Below are positions 35,944 through 48,350 of a stretch of 64,000 nt of DNA, piece by piece (position 1 is the stretch's first letter; each line of letters opens with the position of its first letter). The notes under the pieces are model-generated. The model was not told where the DNA came from, did no database searches, and was given only the letters and a program-made list of their open reading frames with translations. This stretch comes from Heterohyrax brucei. Lineage: Eukaryota > Chordata > Mammalia > Hyracoidea > Procaviidae. The position numbers and the translations under genes are program-made. The stretch lies in assembly GCA_028571685.1 (NCBI GenBank), contig CM053152.1:20282001-20346000 (forward strand), given 5' to 3'.

Positions 35944-36895
35944 ATGAAGCCCAAAAAGCAACAAAAGTTGGAGAAGTTGGTAACCCGGAAATCACCCAGG
36001 GCATCAGAAGGCCCCCAAGAGAAACCACCTCAGAACTTCCCAGATAAAGAAGCTTTTCTGAAACTATCAGAAGGTGAATACAAAAGGATTACATATAGAG
36101 CCCTTCTAGACCTTCAACAAAATGCAGCAGAGCAAAATGAAAAATTAAGCAAGCTGTTCGATCTGGCGGAACATCAGTACTCGGAAATCCAACAGATCAA
36201 GAACAAAATCAAAGACATAGAAACTTCAATTCAAAGCCAAGAAAAACAGAATGGAACAAATGGAAAAGAGAATTTCTGATTTGGAAGACACAGCTACTGA
36301 CACCAGTGTCTATGAGGTGAAATCAGAAAAAAAGAAACAAGAAAAATTAAGAAGCATGTGGGACTCTATTAAAAAGAATAATCAATGATTAAGTGAAGTT
36401 CCTGAACTGGGCAAGATACCAGAGAACACAGAGAGTATTGTTGCTTAATTGCTGACAGAAAACTTCCCAGAAATTAGAAAAGAAGAGAATATAAATATCC
36501 AAGATACATATCGAACACCACTCAATATAGATCTGAATAGAAAGACTCCAAAACATATTATAATCAAGCCCAACAAAATGAAACTTAAGCAGAAACTCTT
36601 AAAGGCATCAGTACTCAAAGCAAAGCTGACATTCAGACAGAAACTTTGTAGGCTTTTGTTGGATTTCTCAGCAGAAATGATGCTGGGACGGAGTCAGTGG
36701 CATGGCAGGTTCAACACCTTGAAGGAGAAGAACTTCCTGCCAAGAATTATATATCCTGCAAAGCTATTTTTCAAATATGAAAATGAAATTAAGACATTCA
36801 CAGATAAACAGAAACTCAGAGACTTTGTAAAAACCAAACGAAAGCTACAAGAAATACTGGAAGAATTTCTTGGCTTGGAAGAACAAAACTGCTAA
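35944..36895 (+). pseudogene. L1 ORF1p (RNA-binding protein), frameshifted
   Basis: ORF1p is the trimeric nucleic-acid chaperone that coats L1 RNA. I take the ATG at 35944 (MKPKKQQKLEKLV), not the upstream TTG. The N-terminal part to 36279 includes a heptad-like coiled coil (QQNAAEQNEKLSKLFDLAEHQ). The frame then shifts, and 36449-36895 gives the C-terminal RNA-binding half (ENFPEIRKEENINIQDTYRTP, HIIIKPNKMKLKQ, LPRIIYPAKLFFKYENEIKT) ending at a TAA at 36893-36895. About 317 codons in total, near family length. Confidence 0.8.
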
Positions 36896-37316
36896 ATTTA
36901 TACTTTATAAGAACACATTATCCAGAATCCTACTTAGTTAGGGAAGGCTGCAAACACAATCAAAGCTATAATAGTGAAAGGGACTATCTAGTGATCGTAT
37001 CATGTAAACGATATCATCATATTATAAAGAGGGATGTACTACAGTCGTTATAATCCTTCCAGATGGAGAGGAAGATGACAAGACTGGTAGCAGTCAAAAT
37101 TGGGTTTATATATATTTTATTAAGCGGGATCATAGGGGCAGCCATAAAGCACAATAAAAAAGCAACAGACCATATCAAGAAATCTAATCCAGGAGTCTCA
37201 ACAACCACAAAACCAACCCTGAAAAAAGTGAAAAATCAAGTCACAAAGAAGAAGGTCACAGAACAGATTAACATGAACAACAGAGAAAACATCAACACAA
37301 AAATAAACATATCACA

Positions 37317-40300
37317 ATGGCAGCACTGAACACATGCCTATCAATAATTACATTGAATGTGAATGGGCTGGATGCTCCAGTAAAGAGACATTGAGTGACA
37401 TCTTGGATCAAAAGACATGACCCATCTATATGTTGCCTACAAGAAACTCACTGTAGACTTAAAGATAGGAACAAACTGCAAAGTAAAGGATGGAAGAATA
37501 TATATCAGGCTAACAATACACAAAGAGCAAGTGTGGCAATTCTAATCTCAGATAAAATTGATTTTAATGTAAAATTCACTGTTGTGGACAAGGGTGGTCA
37601 CTATTGCTGAAAGTTTCAATACACAAGCAGGACTTAACAATATTAAATATTTATGCACCTAACATTAAAGCCAAGTGCCATCGAGTCAGATGCACCTAAC
37701 ATTAGAGCACCTGAATATGTCAGAGAAGCACTGACTGTACTCAAAACGGAGATAGATCACTCCACAATAATAGTAGGAGACTTCAACACTCCACTGTGAA
37801 TATTGGACAGACCATCTAGAAAAAAGCTCAATAAAGACACAGAAGACCTTATTGCCACAAATAACCAACTAGATTTCATCGACATATACAGAACTTTCTA
37901 TCCATCAGTGGACAACTATACCTTCTTCTCCAGTGCACATGGAACATTCTCCAGAATAGACCATGTCTTAGGACATAAGACAATTCTGAACAAAATCCAT
38001 GCCATTGAATTAATGCAAAGCATCTTCTCAGATCATAAAGCCATAAAAGTCTAAATCAATAGCAGAAAAAAACATAGATAGAAAGTGGAACGCATGGAAA
38101 CTGAACAACACTTTGCTCAAAAAATCATGGGTTATAGAAGAAATCAAAGATGAAATAAAGAAATTTGTGGATTCCAACAAGAATGAAAATACTTCTTACC
38201 ACGTACCTATGGGATACAGACAAAGCAGTGCTCAGAGGTCAGTTTATCTCCATAAATGCACACATCTGAAGGAAGAAAGAAATCAAATCAAAGAATTGAC
38301 CCTACAGCTTGAACAAGTAGAGAGAGAACAACAGAGGAACCCTTCAGCAACCAGAAGAAAACAGATCATAAAGATTACAGCAAAACTAAATGAATGAGAA
38401 AATGGAAGAGCAACTAAAATAAACCTGAAAAGACCAAAAGCTGATTTTTTGAAAAGATCAACAAAATTGGCCCGCCCTTGGCTAAACTTAGTAAAGAAAA
38501 ACAGGAAAGAAAACAAATAACCCAAATGAAAAATGAGAGGGGAGTTGTCACCACAGATCCAAAACATATCATAGCAGAATACTATGAAAGACTGTATTCT
38601 AACAAATTTGAAAACCTAGAGTAAATAGACAAATTCCTTGATTCATATCACCTACCAAAATTATCACAGGTGAAGCAGAACAACTGAATAAACCCATCAC
38701 AAAGGAAGAGACTGAAGAAGTCATCCAAAAACTGCCAACTAAATACAACCCAGGCCCAGATGGCTTCACCACGGAATTCTACCAACCTTTTAGAGAAAAG
38801 TTATCTCCAATACTACTAAGACTATTTGACAGTATAGGAAGGGGTGGAATACTCCCAAATTCACTCTATGAAGGCAGCATAACCCTGATACCAAAGTCAG
38901 CATGACCCTCATACCAAAGCCAGGGAAAAACCCAACCAAAAAGGAGAACTACAGACCAATATCACTCATGAATCTAGATGCAAAAGTCTTCAACAAAATT
39001 CTTGCCAATAGAATGCAACAACATATCAAAAAGATAATCCATCACAACCAAGTTGGATTCATACCAGGGATGCAAGGCTGGTTCAACAGCAGAAAAACAA
39101 TTAAGGTCATCAACCACATAAATATCACAAAAGACAAGAATCACCTGATCTTGATTGACGCAGAAAAGGCATTTGATAAGGTCCCACACTGATTTATGCT
39201 AAAAACTCTCAGCAAAATCGGAATAGACAGCCAATTCCTCAATGCAATAAGGGCCATTTATACAAAGCCAATGGCCAACGTCATCCTGAAAGGAGAGAGG
39301 CTGAAACAGTTTCCCTTGAGAACAGAAACTAGACAAGGCTGCCCACTGTCACCCGTCCTATTCAACATTGTACTAGAAGTTCTAGCCAGAGCAGTTAGAC
39401 AAAACCAAGAAATAAAGGATATCTGCATCGACAAAGAGGAACTAAAAATCTCCCTATTTGCTGGTGATATGATTGTATATGCAGAGAATTCCAAAGAATC
39501 CATAAGGAAACTACTCAAACTGATAGAAGAGTTCAGCAAAGTCTCAAGATACAAGATAAACAAAAAAACATAAGCAAATCAGTAGGATTCCTTTATACTG
39601 ACAACAAGATTTTTAAGGAAGAAATCACCAAGTCAATACCATTTACTGTAGCCCCTAACAAGATAAAGTACCTAGGAATAAATTTAACCAAAGAAATAAC
39701 AGGCCTTTACAAAGAGAACTACAAACCGTCACTACAAGAAACTAAGAGAGACTTACATAAATGGAGAAACCTATCCTGCTCGTGGATAGGAAGACTTAAC
39801 ATTGTGAAAATGTCTATTTTACCCAAAGCAATCTACTTATATAATGCAATCCTAATACAAGTTCCACTGACATTTTTTAATGAGATGGAGGAACAAATTA
39901 CCAACTTTGTCTGGAAAGGGAAGAAGCCCCGGATAAGTAAAGCATTACTAAAGAAGAACACTCTGGGAAGCTTCTCATTACCCGACCTTAGAACATGTTA
40001 CACTGCCACAGTTGTCAAAACAGCCTGGTACTGATACAAAACGAGACAGATAGATCAGTGGAACAGAATCGAGACCCCAGAGATGACATCATCTGCCTAT
40101 GAACAGTTGATATTCGACAATGGCCCTAAGACATTAAACTTGGGTAAAAACAATCTCTTCAACAAGTGGTGCTGGCAAAATTGGGTATCCATCTGCACTA
40201 AATTAAAACAAGACCTATATCTTACACCTTATACAAAAACCAACTCCAACTGGATAAAAGACTTAAATATCAAATCTAAAATGATATACGTCATCCAAGA

Positions 40301-41185
40301 GAAAGTAGGAACAACAATGGAAGGTTTAAAACCCAATGTAGACAGACTTCAAAATCTGTCAAACAAACCACAGCCATCAGAAGAGAAAATAGATAAATGG
40401 AAACTGGTGAGAATCAATCACTTTTGCTCATCCAAAGACTTTATTGATAGAATTAAAAGGCCACATACAGAATGGAAAAAAAATATTTGGCAACTCTATG
40501 TCAGACCGACACCTGATCTCCATAATCTATAAGGTATTACAAAATATCAGTAAGAAAAAGATAAATCATCCAGCTAAGCTATAGACAAAGGAGATGCACA
40601 TGGACAGACACTTCTCTAACGAGAAGACCCAGTCAATCAAAAAGCACATGTGGACATGCTCATGATCATTAGCTATTAAAGAAATTCAAATCAAAATGAC
40701 AATGATATGCCATCTCACCCCAACAAAGTTGGCCATGATCCAAAAAACGCAAAACAACAAATGCTGGAGAGGCTGTGGGGAGATTGGAACTCCCCTACAT
40801 TATTGTTGGGAATGCAAAGTGGTGCAGCCTCTTTGGAAAGCAATCTGGTGCTCCCTTAAAAAAATGAATATAGATATACCATTTGACCCAGTAGTTCCAC
40901 TGCTTGGAATATATCATACAGAATCAAGGCCATTCACACCAACTGATACATGCACATGAATGTTCATTGCAGCACAGTCCACAACAGCAAAAAGATTGAC
41001 TTAACCCAGATGCCCAACAACAGAGGAATGGATAAGTAAACTATCAGTACTCAATGGATCACTGTGCAGTGATAAAGAACAACGATGATTGCTGGAAACA
41101 TCTCTTAACCTGGTTTCAAATGGAGGACATTACGCTGAGTGAAAGTAGTCAGCGACAGGACAAATATTGTATGAGACCCCTATGA
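37317..41185 (+). pseudogene. L1 ORF2p (endonuclease and reverse transcriptase), broken
   Basis: ORF2p nicks the target DNA and reverse-transcribes L1 RNA. It starts MAALNTCLSIITLNVNGLDA (37317). A TGA at 37392-37394 cuts the endonuclease; further endonuclease text follows (CCLQETHCRLKDRNKLQSKG, FSRIDHVLGHK). A 37-bp SINE insertion event at 37653-37707 shifts the frame. RT motifs: [34 protein letters not shown], then a stop (39190-39192), [17 protein letters not shown], and FAGDM where FADDM is expected (codon 39463-39465, Asp to Gly). The cysteine-rich end ([18 protein letters not shown]) and terminus DKYCMRPL with TGA at 41183-41185 are present. About 1,290 codons long. Confidence 0.88.
37653..37707 (-). 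mobile_element. Micro-insertion: 19 bp of SINE/RTE tail with TSD
   Basis: ATGCACCTAACATTAAAG (37653-37670) is repeated as ATGCACCTAACATTAGAG (37690-37707). Between them lie 19 bp, 'ccaagtgccatcgagtcag', that match the reverse complement of the AfroSINE/RTE 3' end and are foreign to L1. This looks like an extremely truncated retrotransposition with a duplicated target. It adds 37 bp to ORF2, which shifts its frame. Confidence 0.75.
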
Positions 41186-42183
41186 TGAGAACTTAAAAAC
41201 AGACTCATACATAGAAGAAAAAACTCTGATGGCTGCAAGGGTGGGAAATGAGGGAGTGTGAGAGAGTTTAGATTAGATAGTTAATAGAAATTTGGTGAGG
41301 TGAAATCCGTGACAGCACACATTAGAAAGAAGATCAATAATAAATGGACTTCAACACAATTTGAGTACTCCTCCGATCTTAACCCAGTATTATGAAGACA
41401 GAGTAGCTGGGGCAGGGGGCCAGGAACCATGCTCTCAGGCAAAATCGAGGTCAATTGGCACAGCTAGCATTTTGCTAGTGAGGACTCTCTGCACCCCTCA
41501 TCGGTGAGTGGTGTCTGGGGTCTTAAAAGCTGCCAAGCTGCCATCTGAGGGTACAGAAATAGTCCCAACTCAACAGGAACAGATGATCACCGAGGACAAG
41601 AATGACGTGGGGCAAAGGAAACTGAGAAGACAGAGAGACCCACATGAGTGGGTCTCTACATTGACTCGTGACCAGAAGAAGCAGGTGGTGCCTGGCCACC
41701 ACCAGTGATAGCCACAATGGAGCTCACAAAGTGGAGTCTCACTGGCAACAAGAGGATAAATAGTGGTGTACCCTGAGATCTCCAATAAAAGACCACTTTT
41801 GATGGGCCAAGGGCTTCAGAGTTCCCCTGGGAGCATGGCCTCTGGCCCTGATGCTGCCCCTGTCCATGAATCATAATGAAGGTCAACTTTTCTGACAGAA
41901 AATGGATTGGACTCGGCGATGCAGAGTGACCGTATCTGGTGAGAATTTTATGGTTCTATGCATCTATAGGATGTCATCCTGCTGACCTCTTGCTGGAGGA
42001 AGGGGAGTGGGTGGAGAGGAGGGGATAGGAGACCGTTGGGAGGATAGGACATGTATGGAGCTTAGAAGAGGGGTGTGCTGTCACCAGGCAGGGAGGCCAG
42101 TGGGAGCTGTATATAGGTGAGCATGTGAATTTATATGGCAGTGTACATTTTCATTCAATCATAATGAAAAAAACTTTTTTTTA
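41186..42183 (+). other. L1 3'UTR
   Basis: About 1 kb after ORF2. It contains an AATAAA-like 'ccaataaaagacc' at about 41781-41793, well upstream of the end, and a short A/T-rich tail. The frames at 41508-41886 fall here and are not genes. It differs from the 3'UTR type seen at 23252-23628 and 62985-63330. Confidence 0.7.
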
Positions 42184-43339
42184 AATGGGATAAAATTTGG
42201 ATATATAAAGAGATAATGTTCTTGATAGCTAAGACTGTTTTCAAACTTTATAGCCCTCTAACACCTCTTTCTCCTGCCTCTTAGATATAATTTTGCTTGT
42301 TTGCAATCCAGAAAAAGAAGCACCCTGAAGTCACATTCTCAAGCACGTCAGCCACCTACCTGCCTGCACCCAGTGGCTATTGAAAGATAGTATTTTAGAA
42401 GTAAACAAGTTGTTTGTGTCCTAGATCTGCTGTTTTCATTTCTTCTCCGTATGTTTTCATTTCTTTTGTCAGCGTGTTTGATCTGCATAGGGAAAGCATC
42501 AGAAGAGTGTAAATCAAAACAAGACAGTATTTCAAAAAGTGTGCCAAATATTGGTGACAGATGGTTTCAAAGACTTGATAATCAAAGCAAACTGACCTAT
42601 GCTCAGGGCTTTAATAGTGTGGCATAGGACTGAGTTTCCAAAGTTCTTCTTCTGGTGCAGAAGTGGAGAGATAAGTCAGTTCTTGAGACCTTTATCTTGT
42701 TGAAAACCTTATTAACCTATGTGAATAAAAAGAATCAGGCCTTTGTGAACATTGTTAAATGATAACACTTAATAAACTGTTAACAGTGCCAGTTGTTTTA
42801 AAGTAGACATTTGTGTGTATGTATACCTCTATTTCTCTCTATTCCTGCTTTGGTTTTTGCCTTGTCCGGAATTGATTGTCCTGAATGCATTATTTTTCCC
42901 TCTCCTAAATTTCGTTAGGCTCTGATTTTCTTTTTTTATTGAAAAGAAATCAGTTTAAAAGTTGAATTGTCTGTGTTAAGCAGGTCAGGCAGTTTCTGTA
43001 TTGGTTTGGTTTTTTACAGGCAGGTGCTTGTTACTGTACTTTTTCTTTACTCCTGTTAAATTAGTTTTCTCCGGGGCCTACTTTAAGAATAAAATCGAGG
43101 CATTCATGATATTCCATAAGCAAACCTCTGTATTTTTATAGCCTAGATATTTTCTTTTAGTGTTCCAATTTTTCATTTTCTTTTGTTTTTTTGAGTTTTA
43201 GGATTGGAAGGGACTTTAGTGAAGTTTAAGTACTATATCAGACAGTGGACAGAATTTCTTCCCATGACTACTAGTCCAGTACTGCCTTTACAGTGGGAAT
43301 ACTTTGTTCACTTCTTGGTTAAAATCAGCTTTGAGGTGT
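42184..43339. other. Unassigned DNA
   Basis: No repeat or gene named with confidence. The sequence is AT-rich with no unusual structure. Confidence 0.5.
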
Positions 43340-43515
43340 AAAATGCCAATATTTTAAGTGTACAGTTTTATAAGTTCTAACAGATTTGCAAGTTTATGCA
43401 GTCACCACCATAATCATTTCATAAACCCAGAAAGTTCCCTTTTCAATCAAACCACATTGCTACTCCAGCACCAGCGGCATATAAATGTAATAATATAGAA
43501 TTTACTTTTTGTACT

Positions 43516-43675
43516 GAACCCTGGTGGTGTAGTAGTTAAGTGCTACAGCTGCTAACCAGACGTCGGCGGTTTGAATCCACCAGGTGCTCCATGGAGCTCT
43601 ATGGAGTAGTTCTACTCTGTCGCATAAAGTCACTGTGAGTCAGAATCAACTTGACAACAATGGGTTTGGTTTGAA
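43516..43675 (+). mobile_element. AfroSINE copy 15
   Basis: Forward SINE with well-kept head 'gaaccctggtggtgtagtag', box B-like 'ggtttgaatccaccaggtgc', 'agtcactgtgagtcagaatc' and tail 'gacaacaatgggtttggttt'. Confidence 0.9.
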
Positions 43676-44579
43676 TTTTTTCATTCAACAGGATGTTTTT
43701 GGGATTCATCTGTGTTGTATGTTTCAGGAGTCCCTTTTTAAAAAAATTGTTCTATTGTGGTAAGATATATATATGTGGGTATGAAGAACAAAACGTGCTA
43801 GTTCACTGTTTTTTATGTATACAGTTTAGTGACATGGATTATGTTCGTCATGTTGTACAACCACCACTACTGTTTATTTCTAGAATATGCCATCACCACT
43901 AACAGAAACTCAGTGGTCCCTGAGTAGGTTCTCCTTTCTTCCCACCCTGGTAACCACTAATAAACTTTGGTCTCTATACATTTATTTATTCTAAATATTC
44001 CATGTAAACAGATTCATAAATCTGTCCTTTTGCGACTGGCTTGTTTCACCCAGCATAATATTTTCAAGGCTTATCCACTTTGTACAGTGTATCAGGACTT
44101 TATTTGTCTTTATAGCTGAGTCGTATTCCATTATATGTTTGTGTTGTTGTTAGGTGCCATGAAGTCTGTTCTGACTCATGGCGACCGTATGCACAACATA
44201 ATGAAACAGGGCATGGTCCTGCACCATCCCCACAATTGTTTTGTGCTTAAGCTCATCCTCACAGCCGTTGTGTCAGTCCATCTCCTTGAGGGTCCTCCTA
44301 TTTTTCACTGGCCTCCGCTCTGCAAAGCATGATGTCCTTTTCCAGGGACTGATCTCACCTGATAACATGTCCACAGTATGTGAGATTCAATCTCGCTATC
44401 TTTGCTTCCAAGGAGCAATGGTTGCATCTATTGTAATTTTGCTTACTGGTCCAGTTGTGAGTATAGTTTTCTTGATGTTAAGGTACATTCCAAACTGAAG
44501 GCTGTGGTCTTTGAGCTTCATCTGTGTTTCAAATCCTCTTCACTTCCAGCAAGCAAGGTTGTGTCATCTGCATTATACA

Positions 44580-45184
44580 GGTTGTTAATGAGTCTTCCTT
44601 TAATCCTGATGTGTCATTCTTCTTCATATAGTCCATCTTCTGGGATTATTTGCACAACATACAGACTGGAAAGGTATGGTGAAAGGCTACAACCCTGACA
44701 CACACTTTTCCTGACTTTAAACCATGCAGTGCACCCTTGTTCAGCCTGCATGACTGCCTCTTGATACATATACAGATTCCTCAGGAACACAATTAAGTGT
44801 TCTGGAATTACCATTTTCCTCAATATTGTCCATAATTTGTTATGATCTGCACAATCAAATGCCTTTGAATGATCAATGAAACACAAGTAAACTTCTATTA
44901 CTTTCAGCCAAGATCCATCTGACATCAGCAATGATATCCTTGGTTTCATGTCATCTTCTAAAACCAGATTGAATTTCTGGCAGTTCTCTGTCAGTACACC
45001 GTTGCAGTTGTTTTTGAATGATCTTGAGCAAAATTTTACTTGGATATGATATTAATGATATTGTTTGATAATTTCTGCATTTGGTTGGATCACCTTTCTT
45101 GCAAATAGACATAAATATGGATCTCTTGCAGTCACCTGGCCAGGTAGCTGTCCTCCAAATTTCTTGGCATAGACTATTGAGCAC
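44580..45184 (-). pseudogene. RTE reverse transcriptase remnant (copy F)
   Basis: Minus-strand frames still show RT motifs in order: ATWPGDCKRSIFMSICKKGD and CRNYQTISLISYPSKILLK (45184-44951), then VYLCFIDHSKAFDCADHNKL and VCQGCSLSPYLSSLYVVQII (44949-44614). Next comes a DD box reading NADDTTL (44575-44560 region), which keeps both aspartates. Frame breaks between blocks and downstream deletion make it non-functional. Among the RTE copies here this RT is one of the better preserved. Confidence 0.75.
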
Positions 45185-45550
45185 TTCCAGTGTTGCATCC
45201 TTTGGTTGAAAACTTTAGTTGATATTCCATCAATTCCTGGAGCCTTGAGCCTTGTTTTTCTCCGGTGCCTTCAATGCAGCTTCAACTTCTTCCTTTAGTA
45301 CCATTAGTTCCTGATAATGTGCTACCTCTTGAAATAGTTGAATGTTGGCCAGTTCTTTCTGGTATAATGGCTTTGTGTATTTCTTTCATCTTCTTTTGAT
45401 GCTCCCTGAATTGTTTGATATTTCACCTGTGGAATCCTTCTCTAATACATCTCAAGACCTGAATTTTTACTTCAGTTCTTTCAGATTGAGAAATGCAGAG
45501 CATGTTCTTCCCTTTTGGTTTTGTATTTCCAGTTCTTTGCACATGTCCTT

Positions 45551-45613
45551 TACTTTGTCGTCTTTATAATACTTTAATACTTTGTCGTCTTTATAATACT
45601 TTAATACTTTGTC
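45551..45613. repeat. 27-bp tandem duplication
   Basis: The unit 'actttgtcgtctttataata' plus 'ctttaat' occurs twice in direct succession, followed by a partial third start ('actttgtcttctc'). It lies within RTE F and is not present at the matching place in the other RTE copies (for example 33240-33300 or 52620-52660). Confidence 0.8.
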
Positions 45614-47464
45614 TTCTCAAGCTGCCCCTTGAAAACTTCTGTTCAGTTCCTTTACTTCATCATTCTTTCTTTTTGCTTTAGGTACTCAACATTCAAATGC
45701 AAGTTTCAGAGTCTGTTCTGACATCCAATTTGTTCTTTTCTTTCTTTCCTGTCTTTTCAATGACCTCTTGCTTTCTTAATGAAAGCTTTGATATTATTCC
45801 ACAATTCATCTAGTCGTCACTCATTAGTGTTCAATGCATGCCATGTGTTCTTGACATGGTCTGTAAACTCAGGTGGGATATACTTAAGGTCATACTTTGG
45901 CACTCATGGACTTGTTCTCATTTTCTTCAGTGTCATTTTGAACTTAAATAGGAGCAACTGATGGTCTGTGCTGCAGTCAGCACCTGGTCTTGATCTGACT
46001 GCTAATATTGAGCTTTTCCTGGTCTCGATCTGACTGCTGATACTGAGCTTTTCCATCATCTCTTACCACAGATGTAGTTTAATTCCTGTATATTTCTGGA
46101 TCAGAACTTTGTCTTTATAGCTGAGTATAATAGTATGTTGTATGTATGTACTACATTTTATTTATACATTCATCTGTTGATGGGCTTTTAGGTTGTTTCT
46201 ACCTTTTGGCTCTTGTGAACAGTGCTGCAATGAACATTTGTGTAAGTGTGCTTTTTTTTCTTACTAACTAGTATTCCACTGTGTGACTATATTGTAATTT
46301 GTTTGCCTAGGCATCTGCTGATGACAAAATGCTTTTGAGTTTTGCATGTATAGATAAAGCCGCTGTGAGTATGTATGAGTCTTTTTATGGATATGTAGTT
46401 TCATTTTTCTTGGGTAAATAATAGTGGAATTTCTAGGTCATGTGATAAATCTCTTTAACTTTTATAAGAAACTGCCAAACTATAATATGGGTATCATTTT
46501 ATATTTGTACCAGCGTTGTGTGAGAGTCTAATCTACACCTCACCGACACTTGCTATTAGTATTTTTAAGTCATTTATTTTGTTGTTCCTGAGAATATACA
46601 CAGCAAAAAATATACTAATTCAAGTTTCTGCATGTACAATTCAGTGATGTCGATTATATTTTTGAGTTATAACCATTTTTACCTGCTCTCTGAGTTGTTC
46701 TCCCCTCACTACTATAAATCTGTTGAACCCTCTAAGACTACCATTGTGTCTTTTGTGTTGCTGTTGTCAGTGATCCCATGTAGATGGGTCCTGCAGGAGC
46801 ACAGTGCTCACGGCAAAAGTCCTTTACTTGTTACTGTTTAGTTTTGAAAAAACTTCAGAGGATATTTTAAGTTTAAAAGATTATTTCAAGGCAGTAGTGT
46901 TATAGTTCATCCAGTCTCTGTAACTCCAGAATGATGAGAAGGTCTGTATTTCTCACTTTTGATTAGGATTCTGCTATAAAATCTTTGATCAAATCATTCA
47001 ATATTGTCAGTCTTTAATGTTAACCATTCTAGAGGAAGTAAACTAGTATCTCATTGTGGTTGTAATGTGTATTTCATTTTTGAATGATATTATGCACACG
47101 CTTTTCTAACCATATGTGTGTCTTCATGAAATATCTGTTCAAGTCTTTTGACTATTTAACAATTATTGTAGTAACATATATATATAACAAAATCTTTCCA
47201 TTTTAACCATTTTTAAAATAAATGTTCAGACATTGTTTATATTCATCATTTTGTACAACCATTACCACTATTTTCCAAAGTTTGTTGATCACCCCAGACT
47301 CTGGGAACCACTAATAAACTTTGTACATTTGGAAAGTCACAAAGATTTACACCTATATACTCTCCTAAGAGTTTTATCGTTTTAGGTTTTAAATACAGGT
47401 CTATGATCCATATTGAGTTGATTATTGTGTACGGTCTATATACTGTGAGATAGGGTCAGGGTGA

Positions 47465-47635
47465 TCTTTCACAAACACGAATCAGATTCTATGACTTTCC
47501 TATTTAAAATTGTTTACTGGCTTCCCATTCTTAGAACAAAATCTAATCCCTCACCACAAATTCTTCATTCTTATCGCATTGACTCCTTCACTAGCTTGCT
47601 CCAGCAATGCCTGACTTGTAACAAACAATTCTGTG
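47465..47635 (+). mobile_element. L2-like fragment
   Basis: Sense L2 3'-region wording: 'ctatgactttcctatttaaa', 'attgtttactggcttcccat', 'tcttagaacaaaatctaatc'. It sits between antisense L1 pieces. Assignment from remembered consensus. Confidence 0.5.
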
Positions 47636-48350
47636 TATGTGTGTGTGATAAAAACATATGTAATAAAACTTATGCCAAGTCAACGTTTTCTACATTATAT
47701 TTCAGTGACATTGATTATATTCTTCACACCATGCAACTATCACCATTGTCCTTTTCCAGAGTATCTGCCACCGATGAAAGGAAGGCAGTACTCCTTAAGC
47801 AAGACTCCTCTGCCCTGCCCTCTTTCACACCTAGTAACTGCCAGGAAATTTTGGTCTTGCGCATTTGCATATTTCATATAAGTGGGATCCTACAATATTT
47901 GTCCTTTTGTGATTTAAGCCTGAGTAATGTTTTTAAGGTTCATCCATGTTGTAGTGTGTATCAGTTCTTAATTTTCTTTATGGCTGAGTCACACTAGATT
48001 GTGTGCACGTGCCACCTTTTATTTATCCATTCATCTGTTGATGGGCATTTAGATTAATTCCACCTTTGGCTATTGTGAATAGTGCTGCAGTGAACATTGG
48101 TGTACTTTTGCCTGTTTTTCACATTGCTTACCTTATTATTAATTTCTAAGACTTTTTATTGTATTCTAGATTCAAGCCTTTTGTCAAATATATATAAAGC
48201 AAATATTTTTCCCCAGCATGTGACTTGTCTTTTCATTTTCCTACTGTTGTCTTTTAAAGAGCTAAGTTTTACATTTGGATGAAATCAAATTTATCTATCA
48301 ATTTTTTCCTTTCGACTGTGTTGGCACTTGCATCAAAAGTCAATTGACTG

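Larger units (their letters stand above)
34894..42183 (+). mobile_element. L1 LINE, near full length
   Basis: About 7.3 kb. The 5' end reads 'ggaggaatggagtcaagata', matching the usual L1 start. A GC-rich 5'UTR of about 1 kb is followed by ORF1 (35944-36895), a spacer, ORF2 (37317-41185), and a 3'UTR of about 1 kb ending in a short A-rich tail at about 42164-42183. AATAGGATAA (34884-34893) and AATGGGATAA (42184-42193) flank it, a probable target-site duplication with one mismatch. Both coding frames are broken, so the copy is immobile. Confidence 0.88.
44140..46110 (-). mobile_element. RTE LINE copy F with TSD
   Basis: Reverse RTE: the 3' tail begins at 44140 ('gttgttgttaggtgccatga') and coding sequence runs to about 46085, in the endonuclease/linker region. 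The part between the conserved C-terminal block and the RT is deleted near 44415, and the extreme 5' part is missing. GTCTTTATAGCTGAGT occurs on both sides (44106-44121 and 46111-46126), a 16-bp target-site duplication inside antisense L1 sequence. It carries two internal duplications (45551-45613 and 45985-46050). Confidence 0.85.
43340..48350 (-). mobile_element. Antisense L1 block, composite
   Basis: Several antisense pieces of older L1: 3'UTR and ORF2-end text at 43370-43730, again at 43745-44139, continuing at 46111-46545, with further 3'UTR-like pieces at 46560-46740 and 47170-47340. ORF2 antisense text follows at 47340-47460 and 47640-48350. Tell-tale reverse phrases include 'ttcaaggcttatccactttg', 'acattcatctgttgatgggc' and 'agtgctgcagtgaacattgg'. 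Repetition of the same L1 end at least three times shows multiple insertions. It is interrupted by a SINE, RTE F and an L2-like piece. The 178-codon frame at 47461-47997 crosses two repeats and is chance. Confidence 0.7.

Noticed and set aside
40083-40532. 149-codon frame as an independent gene
   Set aside because: It is the C-terminal section of the L1 ORF2 at 37317-41185, in one surviving frame.
41508-41886. Overlapping frames on both strands as a small gene
   Set aside because: They are in the L1 3'UTR.
47461-47997. The longest open frame (178 codons) as a possible gene
   Set aside because: It crosses an L2-like piece and antisense L1 3' sequence, has no domain, and is read opposite to the L1. 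Chance opening.
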